Shown: positions 8,726-16,756, counted from the stretch's first letter. The stretch is 34,785 bases of DNA from Acidisphaera sp. S103 (GCF_009765975.1 NZ_LMUJ01000095.1:1-34785); one strand, 5' to 3'. A program made the numbers and translations. Notes: a model not told the origin generated them from the letters alone.

Positions 8726-9469
8726 TCACCCCACGACGTTCGTTATCATCCGCATCTGGGCACTGCGTGACCGGCGGACGCCAATGATCGCCGGCACCAG
8801 CAGAATGGCCGAGGCACCGATCAACAGCCATCCACCGACCGCACGGTAGACCAGGACACCGATGACGCCACCAACCAGAAACGACAGGACGGTGCAGAGG
8901 TGCAGCCGCAGCCTGGTCCAGTTTTGCGACGCCTCCTCGGACGGCACGCGTCCGCGCAGGATATCGAGCGCCGTGGCCAGCTCGATCCCGATGTCGGTCG
9001 CCATGCCGGAGATATGCGTCGTCCTGACCCGAGCGCCGGAAATCCGCGTGACAACCGCGTTCTGCAATCCCATCAGGAAAGCCAGGCCAAGGACCATGAC
9101 GGGCACCCGCCGGACGTCGAGCAACCAGAGGTCGGCGCCACCCAGGCCCATCAGCAGGACCGCCTCCGTGAAGATGCTGAAGGCATAGATGCCCTGAATG
9201 CCTCGCCGCCGGCCAGCACTGATCAGCCAGGCCGACGATGCCGCCCCGGCCACGAAGGCGAGCAGGATCGCGAGATAGAACAGCCCTGAACCGAACTGGC
9301 CGGTGGCCAGGCGGCCGGAAAGCGTCGAGACGTTGCCAGTCATGTTTGCGGAAAAGAATCCGACCGCATAGAACGCGGCGGCGTTCAGGGCGCCCGCGAC
9401 GGCCGCCAACAATGATGCCAGACGCAGATCGGTCGTGTCGTCTCGATCAATACCCTCACGAACCAGCAT
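8726..9469 (-). CDS. DUF1275 (YoaK-like) integral membrane protein
   Basis: This is a membrane protein of about 247 residues with six or so hydrophobic helices. The DUF1275 signatures are clear: an N-terminal AGALNAAAFYAVGFFSANMTGN segment and a central FLMGLQNAVVTRISG followed by RTTHISGMATDIG. The function of the family is not established; it is often annotated as a YoaK-like protein. I place the start at the ATG at 9469; a TTG four codons earlier (9481) is the alternative. The gene is divergent from rpsA, with a leader region of about 290 nt between them, and convergent with the aminotransferase, from which it is separated by about 40 nt. No pathway link to either neighbour is apparent. 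Confidence 0.85.
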   Translation of the reverse strand: MLVREGIDRDDTTDLRLASLLAAVAGALNAAAFYAVGFFSANMTGNVSTLSGRLATGQFGSGLFYLAILLAFVAGAASSAWLISAGRRRGIQGIYAFSIFTEAVLLMGLGGADLWLLDVRRVPVMVLGLAFLMGLQNAVVTRISGARVRTTHISGMATDIGIELATALDILRGRVPSEEASQNWTRLRLHLCTVLSFLVGGVIGVLVYRAVGGWLLIGASAILLVPAIIGVRRSRSAQMRMITNVVG

Positions 9470-9584
9470 AACCCGCCACAAACACGATCGCGTCTACATC
9501 CGATTCCGCGATAATAGATGAAACGGAAGGACGGTCCAGGCCGGGCGCCTGCGCCGCGCTCGCCAGCGGGCTTAACCGCAACCC

Positions 9585-9612
9585 TTGACTCCCCGCCCAA
9601 AACCCCTATTTC
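9585..9612 (+). promoter_or_regulatory. Candidate rpsA promoter
   Basis: TTGACT at 9585-9590 is followed after 16 nt by TATTTC at 9607-9612, a reasonable housekeeping-type promoter for an alphaproteobacterium. It would give an S1 mRNA leader of about 140 nt. Only the match to consensus supports it. Confidence 0.45.
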
Positions 9613-9654
9613 ACGCACGCGGCACCAATACCGCCGCGCCATCGCTTCACCCCG

Positions 9655-9734
9655 GCCCGCGCCTCTGGACGCGGGCAAGTCGTGTTTCCGACAACGAAAC
9701 GCGCACACCACGGCAACCGCCGGGCACCGCCCGG
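9655..9734 (+). promoter_or_regulatory. Two-hairpin leader of rpsA
   Basis: Two perfect stems lie in the leader: GCCCGCG/CGCGGGC (9655-9661 with 9670-9676, 8-nt loop) and CCGGGC/GCCCGG (9720-9725 with 9729-9734, 3-nt loop). Between the second stem and the ATG at 9762 there is no clear Shine-Dalgarno; the stretch is A/C rich (aacaaacgtcact). In E. coli, rpsA is translated from a folded leader without a strong Shine-Dalgarno and is repressed by its own product. The resemblance is suggestive only. Confidence 0.4.
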
Positions 9735-9761
9735 ACATCCGTAACGGAACAAACGTCACTC

Positions 9762-11498
9762 ATGGCATCACCCGCCACCGCGCGCGCGCAACAGCCCGTG
9801 CAAGACCATTTCCAGGGCGAGGATTTCGCCTCCCTTCTCGACGAATCCCTCGGCATCGACAGCGGCTTTGACGGCTCCGTCGTTACCGGCCGGGTCATCC
9901 GCCTCACCGACGAATTCGCCGTCGTCGATGTCGGCCTGAAGTCCGAGGGCCGTGTCGCCCTGAAGGAATTCGGCCCGCCCGGCGCCAAGCCGGACGTCAA
10001 GCCCGGTGACATGATCGAGCTATATGTCGAGCGCTACGAAGACCGCGACGGCACGATCATTCTCTCCCGTGAAAAAGCCCGCCGAGAAGAAGCCTGGACC
10101 AATCTGGAAAAGGCGTTCGAGGCGCAGAAGCGCGTCGATGGCACCATCTATGGCCGGGTCAAGGGCGGCTTCACCGTCGACCTCGGCGGCGCCGTGGCGT
10201 TCCTGCCCGGCAGTCAGGTGGATATCCGCCCGGTGCGCGACGTCGGCCCGTTGATGGGTACGCCGCAGCCGTTCCAGATCCTGAAGATGGACCGCGCCCG
10301 CGGTAACATCGTCGTGTCCCGTCGTGCCGTCCTGGAAGAAACGCGCGCCGAACAGCGCAGCGAACTGATCCAGGGCCTGAAGGAAGGCATGATCCTCGAC
10401 GGCGTGGTCAAGAACATCACCGATTACGGTGCGTTCGTGGACCTGGGCGGCGTCGATGGGCTGCTGCATGTCACCGACATCGCCTGGCGCCGCATCAACC
10501 ACCCGTCCGAGGCCCTGGTCATCGGCCAGGCCGTCAAGGTGCAGGTGATCCGCTTCAACTCCGACACCCAGCGCATCAGTCTGGGCATGAAGCAGTTGGA
10601 AGCCGATCCGTGGGAAGGCGTTGCCGCCAAATACCCGCCCGGTGCGAAATACTCCGGCCGCGTTACCAACATCACCGATTACGGCGCCTTCGTGGAGCTG
10701 GAACCGGGGGTCGAGGGCCTGGTCCACGTGTCGGAAATGTCCTGGACGAAGAAAAACGTCCATCCGGGGAAGATCGTCGCCACCAGCCAGGAAGTCGATG
10801 TGCAGGTGCTGGACGTCGACAGCTCCAAGCGGCGGATTTCGCTGGGCCTCAAGCAGGTGCAGCGCAACCCGTGGGAAGAGTTCGTGGAGCAGCATCCGAT
10901 TGGCTCCGAGGTCGAGGGCGAAATCCGCAACATCACGGAATTCGGCCTGTTCATCGGCTTGTCCGCGGATATCGACGGCATGATCCACATGTCCGACCTG
11001 TCCTGGGACGACGCCGGCGAGACCGCGATGGCCGGCTACGACAAGGGCCAGGTGGTCAAGGCGAAGGTGCTCGACGTCGATGTCGAGAAGGAACGCATCA
11101 GCCTCGGCATCAAGCAACTGCGCGATGATCCGGCTGCGACCATCCTCGACACCGTCCACAAGGGCGACGTCGTGACCTGCATCGTCAGCGCGGTCCAGGC
11201 CAACGGCATCGAGGTCAAGGTCAATGACGTGCTGACCGGCTTTATCCGCCGCGCCGAACTCGCCCGCGACAAGGGGGATCAGCGCCCCGACCGCTTCGCC
11301 GTTGGCGAAAAGGTCGATGCCAAGATCACCGCCGTCGATCGTCAGTCCCGCAAGCTGACGCTGACCATCAAGGGCAAGGAAGTCGAGGAAGAGAAGATCG
11401 CCATGGCGGAATTCGGCTCCTCCGACTCCGGCGCGTCGCTCGGCGACATCCTGGGGGCCGCGATCCGTCGCCGCAACCAGTTGGCGCAGGACAGCTAA
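9762..11498 (+). CDS. rpsA: 30S ribosomal protein S1
   Basis: S1 binds mRNA upstream of start codons and helps load it on the 30S subunit. The product (578 residues, typical for alphaproteobacteria) contains six S1 (OB-fold) repeats: one from about residue 40, then repeats beginning near GTIYGRVKGGF, GMILDGVVKNITDYGAFVDL, GAKYSGRVTNITDYGAFVEL, GSEVEGEIRNITEFGLF and GDVVTCIVSAVQANG. The middle repeats have the canonical ITDYGAFV core and end in RISLGMKQ or RISLGLKQ. The ATG at 9762 is chosen because homologous S1 sequence starts just after it; the open frame back to 9585 is basic and looks untranslated. Order rpsA-sppA-ihfB resembles the rpsA-ihfB linkage of other proteobacteria, although cmk is not in front of it here. 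Confidence 0.96.
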   Translation: MASPATARAQQPVQDHFQGEDFASLLDESLGIDSGFDGSVVTGRVIRLTDEFAVVDVGLKSEGRVALKEFGPPGAKPDVKPGDMIELYVERYEDRDGTIILSREKARREEAWTNLEKAFEAQKRVDGTIYGRVKGGFTVDLGGAVAFLPGSQVDIRPVRDVGPLMGTPQPFQILKMDRARGNIVVSRRAVLEETRAEQRSELIQGLKEGMILDGVVKNITDYGAFVDLGGVDGLLHVTDIAWRRINHPSEALVIGQAVKVQVIRFNSDTQRISLGMKQLEADPWEGVAAKYPPGAKYSGRVTNITDYGAFVELEPGVEGLVHVSEMSWTKKNVHPGKIVATSQEVDVQVLDVDSSKRRISLGLKQVQRNPWEEFVEQHPIGSEVEGEIRNITEFGLFIGLSADIDGMIHMSDLSWDDAGETAMAGYDKGQVVKAKVLDVDVEKERISLGIKQLRDDPAATILDTVHKGDVVTCIVSAVQANGIEVKVNDVLTGFIRRAELARDKGDQRPDRFAVGEKVDAKITAVDRQSRKLTLTIKGKEVEEEKIAMAEFGSSDSGASLGDILGAAIRRRNQLAQDS

Positions 11499-11510
11499 GG
11501 CCGGCGGCCT

Positions 11511-12434
11511 ATGTCGCTGGAAACCGACTTGCTACTGGACAGGCGGCGCCTCAAGCGCCGCCTTGTCTTTTGGCGGGTGTTCGCCGTTGTGGCCTTGGTC
11601 GTCGCGGTGCTGGCCGGCCTGCGTGGGGCCGGCTTGACACCCGAAGGCGCCCATATCACCCGGGTCAGCGTCAACGGCATTATCACCGAAGATCGCAAGC
11701 TGACCGATTCGATCGACAAGCTTGCCAACGACAGCCGCGTCAAGGCCGTAATACTGTCGATCGACAGCCCGGGTGGCAGCGTGGCCGGCGGCGAAACCCT
11801 GCACGACGCCATCGCCCGCGTTGCCGCCAGGAAACCGGTGGTGGTCACCATGGGCGGACTGGCGGCGTCCGCCGGCTATATGATCGCGGTGCCGGCCACG
11901 CGGATTTTCGCGCGGGAGGCGACGTTGACCGGGTCGATCGGCGTGCTGCTGGAAACCGGCGAGGTGTCCGGCCTGCTGGGCAAGCTGGGGATCAGCGCGG
12001 AGGTGGTTCGCTCCGGCCCGCTGAAGGACGAACCCAGTTTTGTGCGACCGCTGTCGCCGGCCGGGAAGGATGTGCTGCAAGGGTTGGTCAACGACATGTA
12101 CGGTCAGTTCGTCGATATGGTCGCTGCCGGCCGCCACATGGACCCGGCAAAGGTCCGCGCGCTGGGGGATGGCCGAGCTTATACCGGGCGGCAGGCGCTG
12201 GGCCTGGGACTGGTGGACGCGATCGGCGGCGAGCGCGAGGCCAAAGCCTGGCTGGTGTCCGCGAAGGGCGTGCCCGCGGGCCTGCCGGTCGAGGATCTGT
12301 CGAACAGCGGCATCGCCGGGCGGACATTGTCGGGCGAACTGGGAACCCTGGTACAGGGCATGTGGAAAACACTGATTTCACAAAGCCTTAGTCTTGACGG
12401 AGCCCAGGCCATCTGGCAACGTTCCGGGAACTGA
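11511..12434 (+). CDS. sppA: Signal peptide peptidase SppA, S49 serine protease
   Basis: SppA degrades leftover signal peptides in the inner membrane. This is the short single-domain form (307 residues). It has an N-terminal membrane anchor (about residues 18-37) after a basic RRRLKRR segment, and the protease domain with SIDSPGGS (83-90), nucleophile S120 in [11 protein letters not shown] and general base K172 in SGPLKDEP. The Ser-Lys spacing of 52 matches the Bacillus enzyme. The start is ATG 11511, 12 nt after the rpsA stop. The codons for the basic segment also form a strong hairpin followed by T residues, so expression from the rpsA promoter may be attenuated here. ihfB starts 17 nt after the stop. 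Confidence 0.93.
   Translation: MSLETDLLLDRRRLKRRLVFWRVFAVVALVVAVLAGLRGAGLTPEGAHITRVSVNGIITEDRKLTDSIDKLANDSRVKAVILSIDSPGGSVAGGETLHDAIARVAARKPVVVTMGGLAASAGYMIAVPATRIFAREATLTGSIGVLLETGEVSGLLGKLGISAEVVRSGPLKDEPSFVRPLSPAGKDVLQGLVNDMYGQFVDMVAAGRHMDPAKVRALGDGRAYTGRQALGLGLVDAIGGEREAKAWLVSAKGVPAGLPVEDLSNSGIAGRTLSGELGTLVQGMWKTLISQSLSLDGAQAIWQRSGN
11538..11571 (+). terminator. Terminator-like hairpin inside the sppA coding start
   Basis: GGCGGCGC (11542-11549) pairs perfectly with GCGCCGCC (11555-11562) around CTCAA. The stem extends with GACA (11538-11541) to TGTC (11564-11567) past one bulged T, and TTTT follows at 11568-11571. This has the form of an intrinsic terminator. It sits 40 nt after the rpsA stop but within codons 10-21 of sppA, where it is also the coding sequence for the RRRLKRR segment. 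Confidence 0.55.
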
Positions 12435-12451
12435 TTGCCCCGGGGGATACC

Positions 12452-12772
12452 TTGACCAAATCCGAACTGATCGCGGAATTGGCGACTGCCAATCCACATT
12501 TGCGTGGCCAGGATGTCGAAACCATCGTGGCCACGATCTTCGAGGAAATAACCTACGCCCTCGCCAGGGGGGAACGGGTGGAACTTCGCGGTTTCGGCGC
12601 CTTCACGGTCAAGCACCGGGACGCCCGGACCGGACGCAACCCGCGGACGGGGGCCTCGGTTTCGGTGGACGAAAAGTCAGTTCCGTTCTTCAAGGCCGGG
12701 AAGGAATTGCGGCTGCGGGTGAACGCCGGCAAAATCCCCCGGGCCAGCGCGGCGGAGCGCAAAAAGGCCTGA
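12452..12772 (+). CDS. ihfB: Integration host factor subunit beta
   Basis: IHF is a heterodimer that bends DNA sharply at specific sites and supports recombination, replication and sigma-54 promoters. The 106-residue product starts [11 protein letters not shown], contains the core [26 protein letters not shown] with the proline of the intercalating arm (RNPRTG), and has the C-terminal helix. The beta-subunit assignment fits both the opening sequence and the place after rpsA. The start codon is a TTG at 12452 with GGGGGA 5 nt upstream; no ATG lies near. A short charged tail (ASAAERKKA) extends beyond the usual end. It is followed by lapA after 16 nt. Confidence 0.93.
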   Translation: MTKSELIAELATANPHLRGQDVETIVATIFEEITYALARGERVELRGFGAFTVKHRDARTGRNPRTGASVSVDEKSVPFFKAGKELRLRVNAGKIPRASAAERKKA

Positions 12773-12788
12773 GAGGTCCGCGTTATCG

Positions 12789-13091
12789 ATGCTGTTCCTG
12801 ATCGTCACCTTCGTCCTGTGCCTGCCGCTGGTGTTGTTCCTGCTCTCGAACACCGAAATCGTCCGGTTGGGACTATGGCCGACGGATTACAGCGTCGAGG
12901 TTCACCTGTCCCTCGCCATCCTGATCGCGATGGCCATCGCCTTCCTCCTCGGGGCGCTGGTGGTTTGGATGTCGGAGCTTGCGCAGCGGCGGCGGGCTCG
13001 GCGGGCGGAACGGACGGTGCGTCTGCTGGAAGCCCAGATCGAGGCGCTGCAGGCCCGCGTGGCCCCTTCATTGCTGCCCCCCAGCGCCTGA
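12789..13091 (+). CDS. lapA: LapA-domain (DUF1049) membrane protein
   Basis: This is a small inner-membrane protein of 100 residues with two membrane helices (about 2-20 and 41-62) and a basic, coiled C-terminal tail (LLEAQIEALQARV). In E. coli, LapA (lipopolysaccharide assembly protein A) lies in a similar small operon with lapB and pyrF; here pyrF follows directly and lapB is absent. The ATG at 12789 has GAGAGG about 13 nt upstream. Its TGA overlaps the pyrF ATG by one base (TGATG), so translation is coupled. The family role in controlling LPS synthesis is inferred from E. coli. Confidence 0.85.
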   Translation: MLFLIVTFVLCLPLVLFLLSNTEIVRLGLWPTDYSVEVHLSLAILIAMAIAFLLGALVVWMSELAQRRRARRAERTVRLLEAQIEALQARVAPSLLPPSA

Positions 13092-13783
13092 TGGCGCAGG
13101 GCAGCAAGCTGATTGTCGCGCTGGACACGATCGATGCCGGCCGAGCTCGTGTTTGGGCCGACGCTGTCAGTCCGCATGCCGGACTTCTGAAGCTGGGGTT
13201 GGAGTTCTTCCTGGCCAACGGTGCCGCCGGTTTCGCGGCGATCACCGGCGCGCCGATCTTCCTGGACCTGAAACTGCATGACATCCCGAATACGGTGGCC
13301 GGCGGAGTCCGAGCGGTGCTGCCGCTGAAACCGGCCATGCTGACGATCCATGCCGCCGGCGGTGCGGCCATGATCCAGGCCGCGAAGCAGGCCACCGCGG
13401 GCGCCGGGGTGGACCGGCCGATGATCCTCGCGGTGACGGTTCTGACCAGCCTGGGTCACGACGATCTGGAGGCGACCGGGGTCGGTGGGACGCCGGCCGA
13501 ACAGGTCCTGCGCCTCGGCCGCCTGGCGGTGGCGTCCGGCGCGGATGGGCTGGTGTGCAGCCCGCTGGAGGTCATCATGCTGCGCCAGGCGTTGGGTCCG
13601 GCGGTCAAACTGGTGGTGCCGGGCATCCGCCCGGACGGGTCCGCCGCCGGCGACCAGACGCGAACCATGACCCCCGCCCAAGCGGTCGCGGCCGGGGCGG
13701 ATTGGATCGTGGTGGGGCGTCCGATCACCGGCGCGAGCGACCCGGGCGCCGCGGCGGCGGATATCGCGGCCGCCATCCGATGA
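13091..13783 (+). CDS. pyrF: Orotidine 5'-phosphate decarboxylase
   Basis: PyrF decarboxylates OMP to UMP, the last step of pyrimidine synthesis. The 230-residue TIM barrel has all expected landmarks: LIVALD at the N-terminus, the catalytic FLDLKLHDIPNT with D59, K61 and D64, AVTVLTS, and the phosphate-binding VVPGIRP and WIVVGRPIT segments. The start ATG 13091 overlaps the lapA stop. The frame is open further upstream inside lapA, but nothing before 13091 resembles the family. The stop overlaps the trpF ATG (ATGA), making a coupled lapA-pyrF-trpF series. Confidence 0.96.
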   Translation: MAQGSKLIVALDTIDAGRARVWADAVSPHAGLLKLGLEFFLANGAAGFAAITGAPIFLDLKLHDIPNTVAGGVRAVLPLKPAMLTIHAAGGAAMIQAAKQATAGAGVDRPMILAVTVLTSLGHDDLEATGVGGTPAEQVLRLGRLAVASGADGLVCSPLEVIMLRQALGPAVKLVVPGIRPDGSAAGDQTRTMTPAQAVAAGADWIVVGRPITGASDPGAAAADIAAAIR

Positions 13784-14400
13784 CCCGGGTCAAGATCTGC
13801 GGCATCAACGATCCCGCGGCGTTCGATAGGGCGGTCGAGGCTGGGGCCGATTGGGTGGGGTTCGTGTTCTTCCCCCCCTCCCCCCGGTATGTGACGCCCG
13901 AAACTGCCGCTGCCCTATCAGCGCGGACCATCAGCGGCCCGCCACGCGTCGGGCTGTTTGTGCGACCGGACATCCCGGCGATCGCCCGTGTGCTGGACGT
14001 CGTGAGGCTGGATGTCCTGCAGATTTATGACGCGCTGGACGACCTGCCGGCGATCCGCACGCGGTTCGGGCTGCCGGTGTGGCGCGCGGTCGGGGTTGGC
14101 GGGCCGGCCGATCTTCCGGCCGATGCGGGCGGCGCCGATCGCCTGCTGCTGGAGGCCAAGCCACCGGAAGGCGCCAACCGGCCCGGTGGGAATGCGACGA
14201 CATTCGACTGGCGGATTCTGCGGGATTGGGCGGCGGTAGCGCCCTGGGTGCTGGCCGGCGGGCTGACGCCGGACAATGTGGCGGCGGCGATCCGCGAAAC
14301 CGGGGCGGAAGCGGTCGACGTCTCCTCCGGTGTGGAAAGCAGCAAGGGAGTCAAGGACCCGGCCCTGATCCGCGCCTTTATCGCGGCCGCGAAGGGCTGA
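13780..14400 (+). CDS. trpF: Phosphoribosylanthranilate isomerase
   Basis: TrpF performs the Amadori rearrangement of PRA to CdRP in tryptophan synthesis. The 206-residue barrel begins VKICGIND with catalytic base C7, includes FFPPSPRYV, VGLFV and AGGLTPDNV (phosphate loop), and ends with the usual VSSGVESSKGVKD. At the place of the catalytic acid (Asp126 in the Thermotoga enzyme, within an LLLD-type strand) this protein reads LLLEAKPP, with glutamate at 125. The change keeps an acid but is worth noting. ATG 13780 overlaps the pyrF stop. trpB and trpA, which often follow trpF in alphaproteobacteria, are not here; the next gene is convergent. Confidence 0.94.
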   Translation: MTRVKICGINDPAAFDRAVEAGADWVGFVFFPPSPRYVTPETAAALSARTISGPPRVGLFVRPDIPAIARVLDVVRLDVLQIYDALDDLPAIRTRFGLPVWRAVGVGGPADLPADAGGADRLLLEAKPPEGANRPGGNATTFDWRILRDWAAVAPWVLAGGLTPDNVAAAIRETGAEAVDVSSGVESSKGVKDPALIRAFIAAAKG

Positions 14401-14410
14401 TGCCGGCCGG

Positions 14411-15004
14411 CTACTTCTTCTTCGCCGACTCCAGTTCCACCCGCAGCCGCTCGATCTCCGACCGAAGCGCCTCGATCTCCGATTCGTGGACATCGGAGGG
14501 ATTGGTGGGTTCGGTGCCGCGGTAGAACGGCGTGAACATGCTGAACGCGCGTTCCATCATCGCCATGTTCTGGCGTCCGACTTCCTCGATATTGCCGAAG
14601 GGAAACAGCGAGCCCATGGTCTTCTGCATCGCCGTGCGCATCTGCTCCTGCTGCTGCGCGAACGACGTCATGGCGTGTTCCAGGTATTTCGGCACCAGAC
14701 CCTGCATCGACCCGCCGTAGAGGCCGATCAACTGGCGCAGGAAGGTGATCGGCAACAGGTTTTGCCCCTTGCCCTCTTCTTCCACGATGATCTGGGTCAG
14801 CACGCCGCGGGTAATGTCGTCGCCGGTTTTGGCGTCGTAAACGACGAAATCCCGCCCCTGGCGGACCATTTCGGCCAGGTTCTCCAGCGTGATGTAGCTG
14901 GAGCTTTCGGTGTTGTAGAGCCGCCGGTTGGCGTATTTTTTTACCACGACCGGAGGTTTATCGCCGGGTTTCGTCTCCGGCAGGGTCTCAAGGGGCACCG
15001 CCAT
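14411..15004 (-). CDS. phaR: Polyhydroxyalkanoate synthesis repressor PhaR
   Basis: PhaR binds DNA near phasin and PHA synthesis genes and also binds PHA, so repression is lifted when granules form. The 197-residue product has the conserved N-terminal DNA-binding domain (VVVKKYANRRLYNTESSSYI, then AEMVRQGRDFVVYDAKTGDDITR), the accumulation-regulatory repeats (LLPITFLRQLIGLYG and the following region) and a C-terminal coiled coil (EIEALRSEIERLRVELESAKKK). I start at ATG 15004, preceded by GCGAGG; the open frame beyond it has no family similarity. It is divergent from the PhaE/PhaC-like pair with a spacer of about 150 nt, the natural place for an operator, and convergent with trpF (10-nt gap). 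Confidence 0.93.
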   Translation of the reverse strand: MAVPLETLPETKPGDKPPVVVKKYANRRLYNTESSSYITLENLAEMVRQGRDFVVYDAKTGDDITRGVLTQIIVEEEGKGQNLLPITFLRQLIGLYGGSMQGLVPKYLEHAMTSFAQQQEQMRTAMQKTMGSLFPFGNIEEVGRQNMAMMERAFSMFTPFYRGTEPTNPSDVHESEIEALRSEIERLRVELESAKKK

Positions 15005-15154
15005 GCATACCTCGCAGCTATACCCTTCACTACCGTGTATCTCGCACTTGCGATAGAGTGAATCCGCGCCCGTTCCCTCTCGGCGCGCCGGTTTGCCGTT
15101 TCGCAATCGGTTCGCGGCGCCTATGGTCCGGCACGCGAGGAGGATGAATGCGGC

Positions 15155-15643
15155 ATGGTGATGGACGCCGGTCTGGGGAACGCCGGGCACGACACGGACG
15201 AACGAGATACGACCGGGACCGGGCATGCGGACCTGCCGGACCCGCGCAAGCTGGCGCAGGACTGGATTACCTTGTGGCAAAGCGAGTTATCCGCCATGGC
15301 CGCCGATCCGGAAATCCGCGAGTCCTGGCAGACCATCATGGCGCTGTGGGCCGGGACGATGTCCGCCATGCTGCGCGGCCTGCCGCGCGATCCACTGGGC
15401 GACCGGGGCCATGACGGCGCGCGCGGACGCTCCGGGCCCGCTGATGCGCCGGGGGCCGCGCCCGCTGCTGCTGCACCTGACGCTCGCGATGCTGAGATCG
15501 ACCGTCTCGCGCGCCACGTCGCCGCTTTGGAACAGCGACTGGCCGAACTCGCCCAGCGAGTCGAGCGCGACCGCGGCGGCGATCCTGCGGTCCATCCAAG
15601 ACGCCGTCCAGCAACCGGCGCGGGACGGAAGCCACGGCCATGA
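15155..15643 (+). CDS. PhaE-like small protein overlapping the PHA synthase gene
   Basis: The 162-residue product has a helical segment (about 32-73, LAQDWITLWQSELSAMAADP and on) like those seen in PhaE-type partner subunits of class III PHA synthases. A low-complexity Ala/Pro linker follows, then a clear heptad coiled coil (111-140, IDRLARHVAALEQRLAELAQRV). That pattern suggests a scaffold or activator for the synthase-like protein encoded next. The start is ATG 15155 with GAGGAGG upstream; ATG 15161 is an alternative. Its last 233 nt overlap the start of the PhaC-like gene in another frame. The PhaE relation is from general features, not a recognised full-length match. Confidence 0.6.
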   Translation: MVMDAGLGNAGHDTDERDTTGTGHADLPDPRKLAQDWITLWQSELSAMAADPEIRESWQTIMALWAGTMSAMLRGLPRDPLGDRGHDGARGRSGPADAPGAAPAAAAPDARDAEIDRLARHVAALEQRLAELAQRVERDRGGDPAVHPRRRPATGAGRKPRP

Positions 15644-16712
15644 GTTTCCGGCCACGGTGGTGACCGAGACACTGCGCCAGGATGCCGCGCTGATCGAGGG
15701 CATCGCCGCCTATCGGCGCCACGGCTACCAGCGCACCCTGATCGACCCGCCGGCGATCTGGGCGGAAGGTGGGTCTCGGCTGTTGGATTACGGCCCGCCG
15801 GAGGGTCAACCAGTGTTGTTCGTGCCCAGTCTGGTCAACCGGGCCTATGTGCTGGACCTGGCGGAGGGGTCGTCAATGCTGCGCTGGCTGGCCGGCCAGG
15901 GTATGCGGCCGCTGCTGCTGGACTGGGGCTGGCCAGGGGAAACGGAACGGCGCTTCAGCCTAACTGATTATGTCGCCGGCCGGATGGAACGCGCAATGAC
16001 CGAAGCCGTTCGGGTGGCCGGCGCGCCTCCGGTGCTGGCGGGATACTGCATGGGCGGCACGCTGGCCGTCGCCGCGGCGCAGCGCCGGCCCGACCTGATC
16101 AGCGGCTTGGTGCTGCTGGCGGCACCGTGGGATTTTCACGCGCCCGACCCGGAACGGGCGATCCAGGCGGCGCAGACGCTGCCGCTGCTGGAGCCAACCT
16201 TGGCGTTCAGCCGCGCCCTGCCGGTCGATCTGCTGCAATCGCTGTTCGCTTTGCTGGATCCGTGGGGCGTCGCCGAAAAATACCGCCGCTTCACCCGCCT
16301 GCCGCCGGACAGCGCCCGCGCCCGGCTGTTTGTCGCGCTGGAGGACTGGCTGAACGACGGGATCCCACTGGCCGCCGAGGTCGCCCGCGCCTGCCTGGGC
16401 GAATGGTATGGGGAAAATGCTCCGGCGCGCGGCACCTGGCGGATCGCCGGCCTGCCGGTCGACCCCACCGCGATCGTCCATCCGACCTTCGTCGCGGTCC
16501 CCAGTGGCGACCGTATCGTGCCGCCCGAATCTGCCCGCCCGCTGGCAGGGCTTATCCAAGGGGCAGTGCTGCATCAGCCAGCAGCGGGACATATCGGTAT
16601 GGCGGCCGGCGGCCGAGCCGAGAGGTCGCTGTGGCGCCCGCTGCGGGATTGGCTGCGAACGCTCGGGTTCAAGGCCAGCGGTGTTCGCGGCAAGAGAAAC
16701 ATGTCGATCTAG
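15411..16712 (+). CDS. PHA synthase-like alpha/beta hydrolase (PhaC type, Cys nucleophile)
   Basis: The product (433 residues from ATG 15411; ATG 15444 also possible) is an alpha/beta hydrolase whose lipase box is GYCMGG. The nucleophile is cysteine (C213), as in PHA synthases, where ordinary lipases have serine. The triad is completed by D367 (VPSGDRIVPPESA) and H394 (AAGHIGMA). LFVPSLVNRAYVLDL and LLLDWGWPG are also PhaC-like. It should polymerise hydroxyacyl-CoA at the granule surface, although it is shorter than class I enzymes and nearer the class III size. The first 233 nt are shared with the PhaE-like frame; its early MRRGPRPLLLHLTLAML looks genuine, so both frames seem coding. Divergent phaR next door supports the role. 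Confidence 0.82.
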   Translation: MTARADAPGPLMRRGPRPLLLHLTLAMLRSTVSRATSPLWNSDWPNSPSESSATAAAILRSIQDAVQQPARDGSHGHEFPATVVTETLRQDAALIEGIAAYRRHGYQRTLIDPPAIWAEGGSRLLDYGPPEGQPVLFVPSLVNRAYVLDLAEGSSMLRWLAGQGMRPLLLDWGWPGETERRFSLTDYVAGRMERAMTEAVRVAGAPPVLAGYCMGGTLAVAAAQRRPDLISGLVLLAAPWDFHAPDPERAIQAAQTLPLLEPTLAFSRALPVDLLQSLFALLDPWGVAEKYRRFTRLPPDSARARLFVALEDWLNDGIPLAAEVARACLGEWYGENAPARGTWRIAGLPVDPTAIVHPTFVAVPSGDRIVPPESARPLAGLIQGAVLHQPAAGHIGMAAGGRAERSLWRPLRDWLRTLGFKASGVRGKRNMSI

Positions 16713-16726
16713 ATACGGGTAAATAA

Positions 16727-16756
16727 GGAAAGCAGTGCATTTGCACTCAGGCTTCC
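16727..16756 (+). terminator. Possible terminator hairpin after the PhaC-like gene
   Basis: AGTGCA and TGCACT form a perfect 6-bp stem around TT (16734-16747), and the outer GGAAAGC and GGCTTCC arms can extend it with bulges. It starts 15 nt after the stop of the synthase-like gene. No T-tract follows, so termination is uncertain. Confidence 0.3.

Noticed and set aside
15005..15154. Possible PhaR operator in the phaR/phaE-like spacer
   Set aside because: The spacer is the natural place, and TTGCGA-like words occur in it, but I could not find a convincing symmetric site. Left out as a feature.
15225..15410. Upstream extension of the PhaC-like frame to 15225
   Set aside because: The added residues are Cys, Trp, Arg and Pro rich and look like an out-of-frame reading of the PhaE-like gene. 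The start at 15411 or 15444 is preferred.
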